Assembly (NCBI GenBank): GCA_028275505.1
Contig: JAPWUP010000001.1
Location: 19,826-83,825, forward strand
Length of the DNA stretch: 64,000 bases
Direction: 5' to 3'
Source of the DNA: Bryobacteraceae bacterium
Lineage (GTDB): Bacteria > Acidobacteriota > Terriglobia > Bryobacterales > Bryobacteraceae
The notes beneath the pieces are model-generated. The model ran no database searches, was not told the origin of the DNA, and saw only the letters and a list, made by a program, of their open reading frames with translations. The position numbers and the translations under genes are program-made. Position 1 is the stretch's first letter, and every line of letters begins with the position of its first letter. This document shows positions 41,205 to 48,696 of the stretch, one piece after another.

Positions 41205-42974
41205 ATGATCTCACTGACGATCAACGGAACCCGAACCGAGGTCCGCGAGGGAACCACGATTCTGCAAGCGGCCAGGTTTTTGGAGATCCCGATTCCCACG
41301 CTCTGTTACCACCCGTGGCTGAAGCCCTTCGGCGCCTGCCGGATCTGCACCGTGCAGGTCCAGCGCCCGCGCGGCTACGAACTGGTCACCGCCTGCAACA
41401 CCCCCTGCGAAGAGGGCATGGTCATCCAGACCGACACGGATCATGTGCGGCAGGCGCGGCGCGTGGTGGTCGAACTGATGATGGCGCGCTGGCCCAACGT
41501 CCCCATCGTCCAGAAGCTGGCGGCCGAGGTGGGACTGGAGAAGCCGCGCTTCATCAGCGAAATGCGTGACGAGGCGCCCGATGCTTGCATCCTTTGCCTG
41601 CGCTGCGTGCGCATCTGCGAAGAAGTGGTGGGGGCGTGCGCCATCGGTTACGAAGACCGCGGCATCAAGCGCAAGGTGGTGACGCCCTTCCACGAAGAGT
41701 CGGAAGCCTGCGTGGCCTGCGGCGCCTGCGCGCACGTCTGCCCCACCGGGCACATGAAGTTCGAACCGGAGGACTACCGCGGCAAGCCGCCCGAGTTCCT
41801 GCTCGGTCCGAACACGGCCATCCACGTCATGACGCCGCAGGCCGTGCCGAAAGTCCCTCGCATTGACCGCGAAAGCTGCATCCATTTCAAGACCAACGGC
41901 TGCCAGAAGTGCGTCGAGGTCTGCGAGGCCAAAGCCGTCAACCACGAGATGACGGACCAGGAGTTGGAGATCGAAGTGGGCCAGATCCTGGTGGCCACCG
42001 GCTACGACCTGTTCGACGCCTCGGTCATGGCCCAGTACGGCTACGGCCGGCTGGACAACATTTACACCGCCCTGGACATCGAACGGATGCTCAATGCGAC
42101 GGGGCCTACCGGCGGCCAGATCCGCCTGAAGAACGGCCAGCCGCCGCGCGCCGTGGGCATCATCCACTGCGTGGGTTCGCGCGACGAGAACTACCACCGC
42201 TACTGTTCGCGCGTCTGCTGCATGTACGCGCTCAAGTTCGCGCACCTGATCAAGGAACGCTGCCCGGAGGCCGAAGTCTACAACTTCTACATTGACATGC
42301 GCGCCTTCGGCAAAGGCTACGAGGAGTTCTATTCCCGCGTGCTGCACGAGGGCGTCAATGTGATCCGCGGCAAGGTAGCCGAGGTGGTCCAGGCAGGCTG
42401 GTCCAAGCAGGAGGAAGGGACCCTGCTCATCCGTTGCGAGGACACGCTCATCGGGAAGCTCCGCGAGATCCCGGTGGATATGGTCATCCTGTGCAACGCG
42501 ATCGAGCCTCGCCGCGACGCCGAACGGGTGGCGCGGCTCTTTGGCCTCAGCCGCAGCCCGGACGGCTTCTTCCTGGAGCGCCACCCCAAGCTGGACCCGG
42601 TGGCGACTTCCTCCGACGGCCTGTTCGTGGCCGGCTGCGCGCAGGGGCCCAAGGATATTCCCGATACGGTGGCCCAGGCCAGTGCCGCCGCCGCCCGCAT
42701 GCTGGCCACCATCGCCAAAGGCGTGGTCGAAATGGATCCGGTGCGCGCCGAGATCAACGAGGAGTATTGCAGCGGATGCAGGGTCTGCAACGCCTTGTGT
42801 CCTTATGAAGCCATCGAATACCTCGAGGACAAGAACGTTTCGCGCGTGAATTCTGCCTTGTGCAAGGGCTGCGGCACCTGCGTGGCCGCATGTCCGGCGG
42901 GCGCCATCACGGGTTACGGTTTCAGCGACCTGCAATTGCACGCGGAACTGGAAGGTCTGCTGGCGGTTCGCTGA
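41205..42974 (+). CDS. Fusion: NuoG/HoxU-type Fe-S domain joined to the C-terminal half of HdrA
   Basis: The ATG at 41205 follows GAGGGGG; 589 residues. Residues 1-80 are a plant-type [2Fe-2S] domain (C34, C45, C48 and C64 or C68). The usual His/Cys3 cluster after it is absent. Residues about 130-195 hold two [4Fe-4S] motifs, CILCLRCVRIC and CVACGACAHVCP. From about 205 the sequence is HdrA: PQAVPKVPRIDRESCIHFKTNGCQKCVEVCEAKAV, VGQILVATGYD, IIHCVGSRDENYHRYCSRVCCMYALKFAHLIK, and two C-terminal ferredoxin motifs (CSGCRVCNALCP, CKGCGTCVAACP). It begins in HdrA where the 33887 protein stops. The two should combine to form one FAD site. Confidence 0.9.
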   Translation: MISLTINGTRTEVREGTTILQAARFLEIPIPTLCYHPWLKPFGACRICTVQVQRPRGYELVTACNTPCEEGMVIQTDTDHVRQARRVVVELMMARWPNVPIVQKLAAEVGLEKPRFISEMRDEAPDACILCLRCVRICEEVVGACAIGYEDRGIKRKVVTPFHEESEACVACGACAHVCPTGHMKFEPEDYRGKPPEFLLGPNTAIHVMTPQAVPKVPRIDRESCIHFKTNGCQKCVEVCEAKAVNHEMTDQELEIEVGQILVATGYDLFDASVMAQYGYGRLDNIYTALDIERMLNATGPTGGQIRLKNGQPPRAVGIIHCVGSRDENYHRYCSRVCCMYALKFAHLIKERCPEAEVYNFYIDMRAFGKGYEEFYSRVLHEGVNVIRGKVAEVVQAGWSKQEEGTLLIRCEDTLIGKLREIPVDMVILCNAIEPRRDAERVARLFGLSRSPDGFFLERHPKLDPVATSSDGLFVAGCAQGPKDIPDTVAQASAAAARMLATIAKGVVEMDPVRAEINEEYCSGCRVCNALCPYEAIEYLEDKNVSRVNSALCKGCGTCVAACPAGAITGYGFSDLQLHAELEGLLAVR

Positions 42975-42986
42975 CAAGGAGGAGCC

Positions 42987-43451
42987 ATGAACCAGCAGCA
43001 ACGATTTGAGCCTCGCATCGTGGGCTTCCTTTGCAACTGGTGCTCGTACACGGGCGCTGATCTGGCCGGCGTCAGCCGGATGAAATCAGCTCCCAACCTG
43101 CGCACGATCCGCGTCATGTGCAGCGGCCGCGTGGATCCCACGCTGGTACTGCGCGCGTTTCAACTGGGCGCGGACGGCGTCCTGGTGGCAGGCTGCCATC
43201 CCGGCGACTGCCACTACCAGGAGGGCAACTACAAGGCCATGCGCCGCGTGCTGCTGCTCAAGCGCGTGCTCCGAGAGTTCGGAATTGACGAGCGGCGCCT
43301 GCGCCTGGAATGGATCTCGGCCAGCGAGGGCGAAAAATTCGCGCGGGTGGCCAACGAGTTCACCGAGCAGGTCCGGGCGCTGGGACCGCTCCAGCTCGAG
43401 GAGGCGCCCGCGGCCGTCGCTGAGCCCCAGCTCGAGGAGGTGCGGGCATGA
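42987..43451 (+). CDS. mvhD: MvhD-like hydrogenase-Hdr linker subunit ([2Fe-2S])
   Basis: A 154-residue protein with the MvhD pattern PRIVGFLCNWCSYTGADLAG, IRVMCSGRVDPTLVLRAF and GVLVAGCHPGDCHYQEGNYKA; its cysteines bind a [2Fe-2S] cluster that joins the [NiFe] hydrogenase to HdrA in the methanogen complex. LEWISASEGEKFARV is also typical. The last 25 residues are an added Glu/Ala-rich tail. AGGAGGAG precedes the ATG. It lies directly between the HdrA-C fusion and mvhG, matching its bridging role. Confidence 0.93.
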   Translation: MNQQQRFEPRIVGFLCNWCSYTGADLAGVSRMKSAPNLRTIRVMCSGRVDPTLVLRAFQLGADGVLVAGCHPGDCHYQEGNYKAMRRVLLLKRVLREFGIDERRLRLEWISASEGEKFARVANEFTEQVRALGPLQLEEAPAAVAEPQLEEVRA

Positions 43452-44419
43452 GCAAACCCAAACTGGCTCTCTACTGGGCGGCCAGTTGCGGCGGTTGCGA
43501 AATCGCCGTGCTCGACGTGGAAGAAAAAATCCTCGACGTGGCCGCCTTCTTCGACATCGTCTTCTGGCCCTGCGCCATGGACTTCAAGTACAAGGACGTC
43601 CAGGCCATGGAAGACGGCAGCATTGACCTGTGCCTGTTCAACGGCGCCATCCGCACCAGCGAAAACGAAGCCATGGCGCGGCTGCTGCGGCGCAAGTCCA
43701 AGGTGCTGGTCGCTTTCGGCTCCTGCGCCACCGAGGGTTGCATTCCCGGCCTGGCCAACCTGACCACGAAAGAAGAAATCCTGGACTGGGTCTATCACCG
43801 CTCGCCCAGCACGGTGAACGAAAATGGCGTGCGGCCGCAGCCGCGTTTCCACGTGCCCGAGGGCGAGCTCGAAATCCCCGAATTTTACGAGGAGGTACGC
43901 ACGCTCGCCCAGGTGGTCCCCGTGGATTACTTCATCCCCGGCTGCCCGCCGCAGGCGCCCCAGATCGTCAACGTGCTCAGCGCCATCATGACCGGGGCGC
44001 CCCTGCCCCCGCCGGGATCGGTGATCGGAGCGGGCGAGAAGACCTGCTGCGACGAGTGCGGGCGCAAGCGGGAGGAGAAGCGGATCAAGCGCTTCTACCG
44101 GCCGTGGGAAATCGTCCCCGACCCCAACCAGTGCCTGCTCGACCAGGGCATCATCTGCCTGGGTCCGGCCACGCGCAGCGGCTGCGGCGCGTTGTGCGTT
44201 AAAGCGAACATGCCCTGCCGCGGCTGCTACGGCCCGCCGCCCAACGTGATGGACCAGGGCGCCAAAATGATCAGCGCTCTGGCCAGCGTGATTGACTCGC
44301 AGGATCCCGAAGAAGTGCAGCGGATTCTCGATCAGATTCCGGATCCGGCCGGGACTTTGTATCGCTTCAGCGTCCCGGCTTCCTTGCTGCATCGCAAGCG
44401 AACCCAAGTCACAGCATGA
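43448..44419 (+). CDS. mvhG: [NiFe] hydrogenase small subunit, MvhG-like (group 3)
   Basis: A 323-residue protein without a Tat signal, so cytoplasmic. LYWAASCGGCEIAVLD holds the proximal-cluster Cys pair; AFGSCATEGCIPG and VDYFIPGCPPQAPQI complete it. CCDECGRKREEKRIKRF, ICLGPATRSGCGALCVKANMPCRGCYGPPPNV provide ligands for two more clusters, the group 3 arrangement. It starts inside the mvhD stop (4-bp overlap) and is followed by mvhA. Together they make the H2-activating module of the complex. Confidence 0.95.
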   Translation: MSKPKLALYWAASCGGCEIAVLDVEEKILDVAAFFDIVFWPCAMDFKYKDVQAMEDGSIDLCLFNGAIRTSENEAMARLLRRKSKVLVAFGSCATEGCIPGLANLTTKEEILDWVYHRSPSTVNENGVRPQPRFHVPEGELEIPEFYEEVRTLAQVVPVDYFIPGCPPQAPQIVNVLSAIMTGAPLPPPGSVIGAGEKTCCDECGRKREEKRIKRFYRPWEIVPDPNQCLLDQGIICLGPATRSGCGALCVKANMPCRGCYGPPPNVMDQGAKMISALASVIDSQDPEEVQRILDQIPDPAGTLYRFSVPASLLHRKRTQVTA

Positions 44420-44428
44420 GGAGGGGCT

Positions 44429-45895
44429 ATGCGGACCATCACGATTGATCCCATTACGCGGCTGGAAGGGCACGGCAAGATCACCATCTTCCTCAACGAC
44501 GACGGCGAAGTGGCCAACTGCTACTTCCAGGTCCCCGAGCTGCGGGGCTTCGAGCAGTTCTGCGTCGGGCGTCCGGTGGAGGAAATGCCGCGCATTACCA
44601 CGCGAATCTGCGGCGTCTGTCCGGAAGCTCACCACATGGCCAGCGTCAAGGCCTGCGATGCGGTCTATCACGTCGAGCCGCCGCCGGCCGCCAAAAAATT
44701 GCGCGAGCTGCTGTACTCGGCCTTCTTCGTCTCCGATCACACCCTTCACTTCTACGCTCTGGGCGGACCCGATTTCGTGGTCGGTCCGGACGCGCCTCCT
44801 GCCGAGCGGAACATCCTGGGAGTGATCCGCAAGGTCGGCCTGGAGGCGGGCAGTAAAGTCATCGAATTGCGCAAGCGTGCGGGCCGTACGGTGGCATTGA
44901 TTGGGGGCAAGTACGTTCACCCTGTCACGGCGCTGCCGGGCGGCATGGCCAAGCCGCTGACCCGCGAGGAGCGCGACGAGATCCTGGGTCACACCGATTA
45001 CTTCGTCGAGTTCGCCAAGTTCACCCTCGGCGTGATCGAAAACGTGGTTCTGAAGAACCCGGCCTACGTGGACATGATCCTGAGCGACACGTTCACCCAC
45101 CGCACGTACTCGATGGGCACGGTGGACGCCAACAACAAGGTCAATTTCTATGACGGCATGATCCGGGTAGTGGACCCCGATGGCAAGGAATTCGTGAAGT
45201 TCCATCCCAAGGACTACCTGGAGGTGCTGGGCGAGCACGTCGAGCCCTGGTCCTACCTGAAGTTCCCGTTCCTCAAAAAGGTGGGCTGGAAGGGGTTCGT
45301 GGATGGCAAGGACTCGGGCGTCTATCGCGCCACCCCGCTTTCCCGCCTCAACGCCGCCGACGGCATGGCTACCCCGCTGGCCCAGCAGGAGTACGAAAGG
45401 ATGTATTCCACGCTGGGCGGCAAGCCCGTGCACCACACCCTGGCCACGCATTGGGCGCGCGTCATCGAGCTGGTGTACGCCGCCGAGCGGGCAGCCGAGC
45501 TGGCGCGCGATGAGGAAATCCTCAGCGACAAAATCCGGAACATCCCGACCGCCACACCGGATGAAGGCGTCGGCTGCGTCGAGGCGCCGCGCGGCACCCT
45601 GTACCATCACTACGTGACCGACGAGCGGGGGCTGCTGCGCCGGGTCAACCTGATCGTTGGCACAACCAATAACCATGCCCCCATCGCCATGTCCATTCGC
45701 AAGGCTGCCTTCGGCCTGATCAAGCGCGGCGCTGAGATCACCGACGGCGTGCTGAACCGGATCGAAATGGCTTTCCGCGCTTACGACCCGTGCTTTGCCT
45801 GCGCCACGCACAGCTTGCCGGGCGCCATGCCCTTGGAAGTCGAGGTCATTGACTCGGATGGAACCCGCATCGCGGTCCGCCGGCGAGGGTGCTGA
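44429..45895 (+). CDS. mvhA: [NiFe] hydrogenase large subunit, MvhA-like (group 3)
   Basis: A 488-residue protein. Nickel ligands are RICGVCPEAHH (C61, C64) near the N-terminus and DPCFACATH at the C-terminus. After this His about 25 residues (SLPGAMPLEV...) remain, the C-terminal extension removed by the maturation protease encoded next. IDPITRLEGHGKITIFL at the N-terminus is standard. With MvhD adjacent this fits group 3c rather than HoxH of 3d, but the NuoEF genes show NAD(H) coupling as well. Hyp maturation genes are not in the window. Confidence 0.95.
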   Translation: MRTITIDPITRLEGHGKITIFLNDDGEVANCYFQVPELRGFEQFCVGRPVEEMPRITTRICGVCPEAHHMASVKACDAVYHVEPPPAAKKLRELLYSAFFVSDHTLHFYALGGPDFVVGPDAPPAERNILGVIRKVGLEAGSKVIELRKRAGRTVALIGGKYVHPVTALPGGMAKPLTREERDEILGHTDYFVEFAKFTLGVIENVVLKNPAYVDMILSDTFTHRTYSMGTVDANNKVNFYDGMIRVVDPDGKEFVKFHPKDYLEVLGEHVEPWSYLKFPFLKKVGWKGFVDGKDSGVYRATPLSRLNAADGMATPLAQQEYERMYSTLGGKPVHHTLATHWARVIELVYAAERAAELARDEEILSDKIRNIPTATPDEGVGCVEAPRGTLYHHYVTDERGLLRRVNLIVGTTNNHAPIAMSIRKAAFGLIKRGAEITDGVLNRIEMAFRAYDPCFACATHSLPGAMPLEVEVIDSDGTRIAVRRRGC

Positions 45896-46376
45896 GAAGC
45901 GGCGCAACCTGCTAGTTGGCGCCGGGAACACGCTGTGCGGTGACGACGGGGTGGGCGCGATCGTAGCCCGCCGCATTTACCAGCTCCTGGACAACCCCGA
46001 GGACTGGGATCTCGAGGAGATTTGTTCCTCCCCGATGGAAGTGGTCGAGCGCATGGCGGGCTACCGGCGCGCGGTCGTAGTGGACGCGCTCGTGGACTGG
46101 GAAGCACCGCCCGGAACCGTCGTGCGGGCCACCATGGAAGACGTGACGACGGATTCCGGGCCGCCTTCCCACGCCATCGGCTTTGGTGCGGCGCTCGGGT
46201 TGGCGCGCGCCGCGGGCCTGCCCCTCCCGGACTCCATTCATTTCTACGGAATCGTGGTCCGGGGGCCCCTGGTCTTCGGGGCCGGGCTATCGGAAGAGCT
46301 GGCCGCCCGGGTCGAGGACATCGCCCGGCAAATTGCCGACGAGCTCGCGACCGGCCCGGCTGCGGAAGTGAGCTAG
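45858..46376 (+). CDS. Hydrogenase maturation protease (HycI/HyaD family)
   Basis: The ATG at 45858 lies inside the end of mvhA (38-bp overlap), giving 172 residues; the track start at 45795 is less likely. NLLVGAGNTLCGDDGVGAIVARRI is the family N-terminus with the Asp that contacts nickel; VVVDALVDW contains the second acidic ligand, and GFGAALGLARAAGLPLPDSIHFYGIVV the His region. It cleaves the C-terminal extension of MvhA after nickel insertion. Last gene of the operon; it meets the convergent UbiX gene with a 4-bp overlap. Confidence 0.9.
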   Translation: MEPASRSAGEGAEKRRNLLVGAGNTLCGDDGVGAIVARRIYQLLDNPEDWDLEEICSSPMEVVERMAGYRRAVVVDALVDWEAPPGTVVRATMEDVTTDSGPPSHAIGFGAALGLARAAGLPLPDSIHFYGIVVRGPLVFGAGLSEELAARVEDIARQIADELATGPAAEVS

Positions 46377-47017
46377 GGATCCCAGCGGCGCGCATCCGGC
46401 GCGGGCAATCCCAAAAGATCGAGGACCCTCTCGACGGAATAGTCCACCAGATCCATCACGTTCTGCGGGCGATGATAGAACGCGGGAATGGGCGGGGCGA
46501 TGATGGCGCCCATCTCGGCCAGCGCCACCATAGTCCGCAAGTGCCCGAGATGGAGCGGACTTTCCCGGATCATGAGAATGAGCCTGCGACGCTCCTTGAG
46601 GGTAACGTCGGCGGCGCGCAGCAGCAAGTTCGAGCTCAGCCCCGCTGCGATGGCCGACATGGTGCGGATCGAGCAGGGGGCAATCACCATGCCGTGGACA
46701 GGGTAGGATCCCGAAGCGATCCTGGCGCCAACGTCATGAATGGGATAGTGTACGTCGGCCATGGCTCGCAGGTCGGGCAGGCGCAAGCCCGTTTCCATCT
46801 CCACGGTCCGGATGCCGGAACGGCTGACCAGCAGGTGGATTTCGACGCCGGGACGACGGAGGCGTTCGAGCAGACGGATCCCGTAGATGGCGCCGCTCGC
46901 GCCGGTAATGCCGACGATGACCCGGGCGGGTTCGGCGCGATTTGGGGTTTGTTCCGAATTCGGAACAGACCGCGAGGCTTTTTCTTGCTCTTCGGAACCG
47001 GGATCGCTATAATTCAA
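46373..47017 (-). CDS. ubiX: UbiX-family flavin prenyltransferase
   Basis: A 214-residue protein. After a variable 32-residue N-terminus the family pattern is clear: VIVGITGASGAIYGIRLLERL (FMN-binding), VSRSGIRTVEMETG, PVHGMVIAPCSIRTMSAIAAGLSSNLLLRAADVTLKERRRLILMIRESPLHLGHLRTMVALAEMGAIIAPPIPAFYHRPQNVMDLVDYSVERVLDLLGL. UbiX makes prenylated FMN for UbiD-type decarboxylases. No ubiD is in the window. The only in-frame start is a TTG at 47017, which places the divergent XRE gene's promoter and palindrome over its 5' coding end. Confidence 0.92.
   Translation of the reverse strand: MNYSDPGSEEQEKASRSVPNSEQTPNRAEPARVIVGITGASGAIYGIRLLERLRRPGVEIHLLVSRSGIRTVEMETGLRLPDLRAMADVHYPIHDVGARIASGSYPVHGMVIAPCSIRTMSAIAAGLSSNLLLRAADVTLKERRRLILMIRESPLHLGHLRTMVALAEMGAIIAPPIPAFYHRPQNVMDLVDYSVERVLDLLGLPAPDARRWDP
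46950..46967. promoter_or_regulatory. 18-bp perfect palindrome, likely operator
   Basis: TGTTCCGAATTCGGAACA is fully palindromic and ends 17 bp before the -35 element of the XRE gene. Its half-site TTCGGAAC recurs at 46991-46998, 32 bp away (about three helical turns), inside the promoter spacer. This layout suits an autoregulatory operator. Confidence 0.65.
46985..47013 (+). promoter_or_regulatory. Sigma70-type promoter for the XRE regulator gene
   Basis: TTGCTC (46985-46990), a 17-bp spacer and a consensus TATAAT (47008-47013) precede the ATG at 47088 by about 75 bp. The spacer contains the second copy of the TTCGGAAC half-site, so a bound protein would block RNA polymerase. Confidence 0.7.
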
Positions 47018-47087
47018 TTCCAGAACATCCTAACACTGCGGCCAGCCGCCCGGCAGCGCCGGTCCCCGGCCGGCCCACGGACTCGAC

Positions 47088-47870
47088 ATGCAGGAGGCCG
47101 GGCAGAAGCTCAAACGGGCGCGTGAACGGCTCAACCTGCGTTACCGCGACGTCGAGGAGGCCAGCCTCCGCATCGCCGAACGCCACAAGAACGACGAATT
47201 CATTATCGCTCTGAGCCGCCTCGCCGACATCGAGAATAAAGGCACCGTCCCCAGCATCTACCGCCTCTACAGCCTCTGCACCATCTACCGCCTCGACATC
47301 CACGAAGTCATGGAGTGGTACGGCGTGGACATCTCCCAGATGCCGGCCGACGCCATGAGCATCCAGATTGAGCGCACCCATACGGTTGGCTTTGACACGG
47401 ACGGGCACGGAGAAGTCCAACTGCCTCTGTCCCTGGATCCGGGTCTGGACTGGCGCCGTACTACCTACCTGAGCCGCATGATCCAGCGCTGGGGCAAGCT
47501 CCCCCTGATGCTATTGAACGGTCTCGACCTCAAGAACCACCGCTACGGGTTCATCGGCACGGAGGACTGGACCATGTATCCCCTGCTTCAACCCGGCTCC
47601 TTCGTGCTCATTGACGAGACTCGCCGCAGAATCGTTAACACGGGTTGGACCAACGAGTTCGAGCGGCCCATCTACTTCCTGGAACACCGCAAGGGCTTTG
47701 CGTGCGGCTGGTGCACCCTCAACGAATCGCAGTTGATCCTCCAGCCCCACCCCGCTTCCATGTGCAATCCGGAAGTTTACTCCTACCCGGACGAGGTCGA
47801 GGTGATCGGACAAGTGACCGGGGTGGCTATGCGTCTGGATCAGGGCAAGCGACGCCGTACTCGTTCTTGA
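47088..47870 (+). CDS. XRE-family regulator with S24/LexA-like C-terminal domain
   Basis: A 260-residue protein. Residues 1-70 form a Cro/CI-type helix-turn-helix (GQKLKRARERLNLRYRDVEEASLRIAERHKNDEFIIALSRLADIENKGTVPSIYRLYSLCTIYRLD). From about residue 145 an S24-like fold follows (RYGFIGTEDWTMYPLLQPGSFVLIDETRR). In LexA-type peptidases the motif is DSMxP; here it is WTMYP, so the nucleophile Ser is Thr, and self-cleavage is doubtful. Strong promoter and palindromic operator upstream suggest autoregulation. Targets unknown. Its 3' end overlaps the convergent gene by 44 bp. Confidence 0.82.
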   Translation: MQEAGQKLKRARERLNLRYRDVEEASLRIAERHKNDEFIIALSRLADIENKGTVPSIYRLYSLCTIYRLDIHEVMEWYGVDISQMPADAMSIQIERTHTVGFDTDGHGEVQLPLSLDPGLDWRRTTYLSRMIQRWGKLPLMLLNGLDLKNHRYGFIGTEDWTMYPLLQPGSFVLIDETRRRIVNTGWTNEFERPIYFLEHRKGFACGWCTLNESQLILQPHPASMCNPEVYSYPDEVEVIGQVTGVAMRLDQGKRRRTRS

Positions 47871-48285
47871 GCAACTCCAGAAGCGCCTGCAAATCCGACA
47901 GATAGAGCTGGCGTTCCGCCTGCGGGGCCGCGGCCGGGATGAGGTTGCGGTACGGCTCGACCCTGGACCAGGTTTCCAGAATCGCCCGCGGATCGCGGTG
48001 TAAGCCGGCCAGGTACTGATCCAGATCCTGCTTCTGCCGCTCCAAGCCGAAGCCCAGCCATTGCTGGAAGGTCTCCCAATGGCTCTGGCGCAGGGCGCGG
48101 TCGGCCTCGTCCTCGCCGAACATTTGGGCCAGCCCGAAGTGCTCGTAACGCCCTGTATTGGGATCGCGCAGGGAAGCCAGGTAGACAAGCCGCCCGAAAA
48201 CCGTCGGGATCTGGGACAGGGTGCGCCGCCATACGTTGGCCACGGCGTCCCGCTCGAACCTCCCGGGCCTTCCCGAAGTTCCCAT
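47827..48285 (-). CDS. Hypothetical protein, conserved-looking, no family recognised
   Basis: The frame begins at 48372 in the track, but MGTSGRPGRFERDAVANVWRRTLSQIPTVFGRLVYLASLRD from the ATG at 48285 looks like the true start (152 residues), since the upstream part is Pro/Arg-rich and unlike protein. Further along it has YEHFGLAQMFGEDEADRALRQSHWETFQQWLGFGLERQKQDLDQYLAG, which is soluble, helical and acidic-aromatic. It overlaps the XRE gene tail to tail. Function unknown. Confidence 0.65.
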   Translation of the reverse strand: MGTSGRPGRFERDAVANVWRRTLSQIPTVFGRLVYLASLRDPNTGRYEHFGLAQMFGEDEADRALRQSHWETFQQWLGFGLERQKQDLDQYLAGLHRDPRAILETWSRVEPYRNLIPAAAPQAERQLYLSDLQALLELLKNEYGVACPDPDA

Positions 48286-48496
48286 TTTTGGACTGAACCC
48301 TCTATTGTATCGGAAGGGCCGAGGCCGGTACGGCGGGCTTTGGGGGTGAAGGGGTTTTCTGGAGCGCGGCAAGGGGGAAGTTTAACTGTTCTGAATGGAG
48401 AAATTCCTCTTGCGCGGACTGGAGGATCTGCCGTAGGAGTACTAGACTCGGGGTTTGTAGTAAACATTTTTGGAAAGTACCAGGGAGGTCAAGAAA

Positions 48497-48616
48497 ATGC
48501 GTCGCTGGCTGTTTGCTATCTTGTTGGTTCTGCAGACCTTGGGGTTCGCTACGATCCTCAATGCTTCCGAGGCCGAGCCGATCCCGATCTGCCTGCCTTG
48601 CCCGGACGGCCGCTGA
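48497..48616 (+). CDS. 39-residue secreted peptide
   Basis: Too short for the ORF track. An ATG 6 bp after GGGAGG starts MRRWLFAILLVLQTLGFATILNASEAEPIPICLPCPDGR. Residues 1-24 are a clear signal peptide with likely cleavage after NAS or nearby, leaving about 14 residues, EAEPIPICLPCPDGR, with two Cys. The tail recalls the NCIPLPLPDGS segment just after the signal peptide of the 58370 protein. Next on the same strand is a 7-helix membrane protein. It could be a signal peptide-derived pheromone, a decayed gene start, or a short exported peptide; codon use and RBS favour a real gene. Confidence 0.55.
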   Translation: MRRWLFAILLVLQTLGFATILNASEAEPIPICLPCPDGR

Positions 48617-48696
48617 TCGTAATTGCAGCCACCCCTATTTTGTTTGATCGTTTGGTATTGCCAAAGCTTGGCGCGATATGATAGACTGGCGCTGAC

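Noticed and set aside
38912-41299. 795-residue minus-strand open frame opposite nuoF
   Set aside because: Shadow of nuoF and its neighbours; His/Asp/Val-rich and without domain features.
43229-45976. 915-residue minus-strand open frame opposite mvhG and mvhA
   Set aside because: Shadow of the [NiFe] hydrogenase genes, whose metal-binding motifs are complete.
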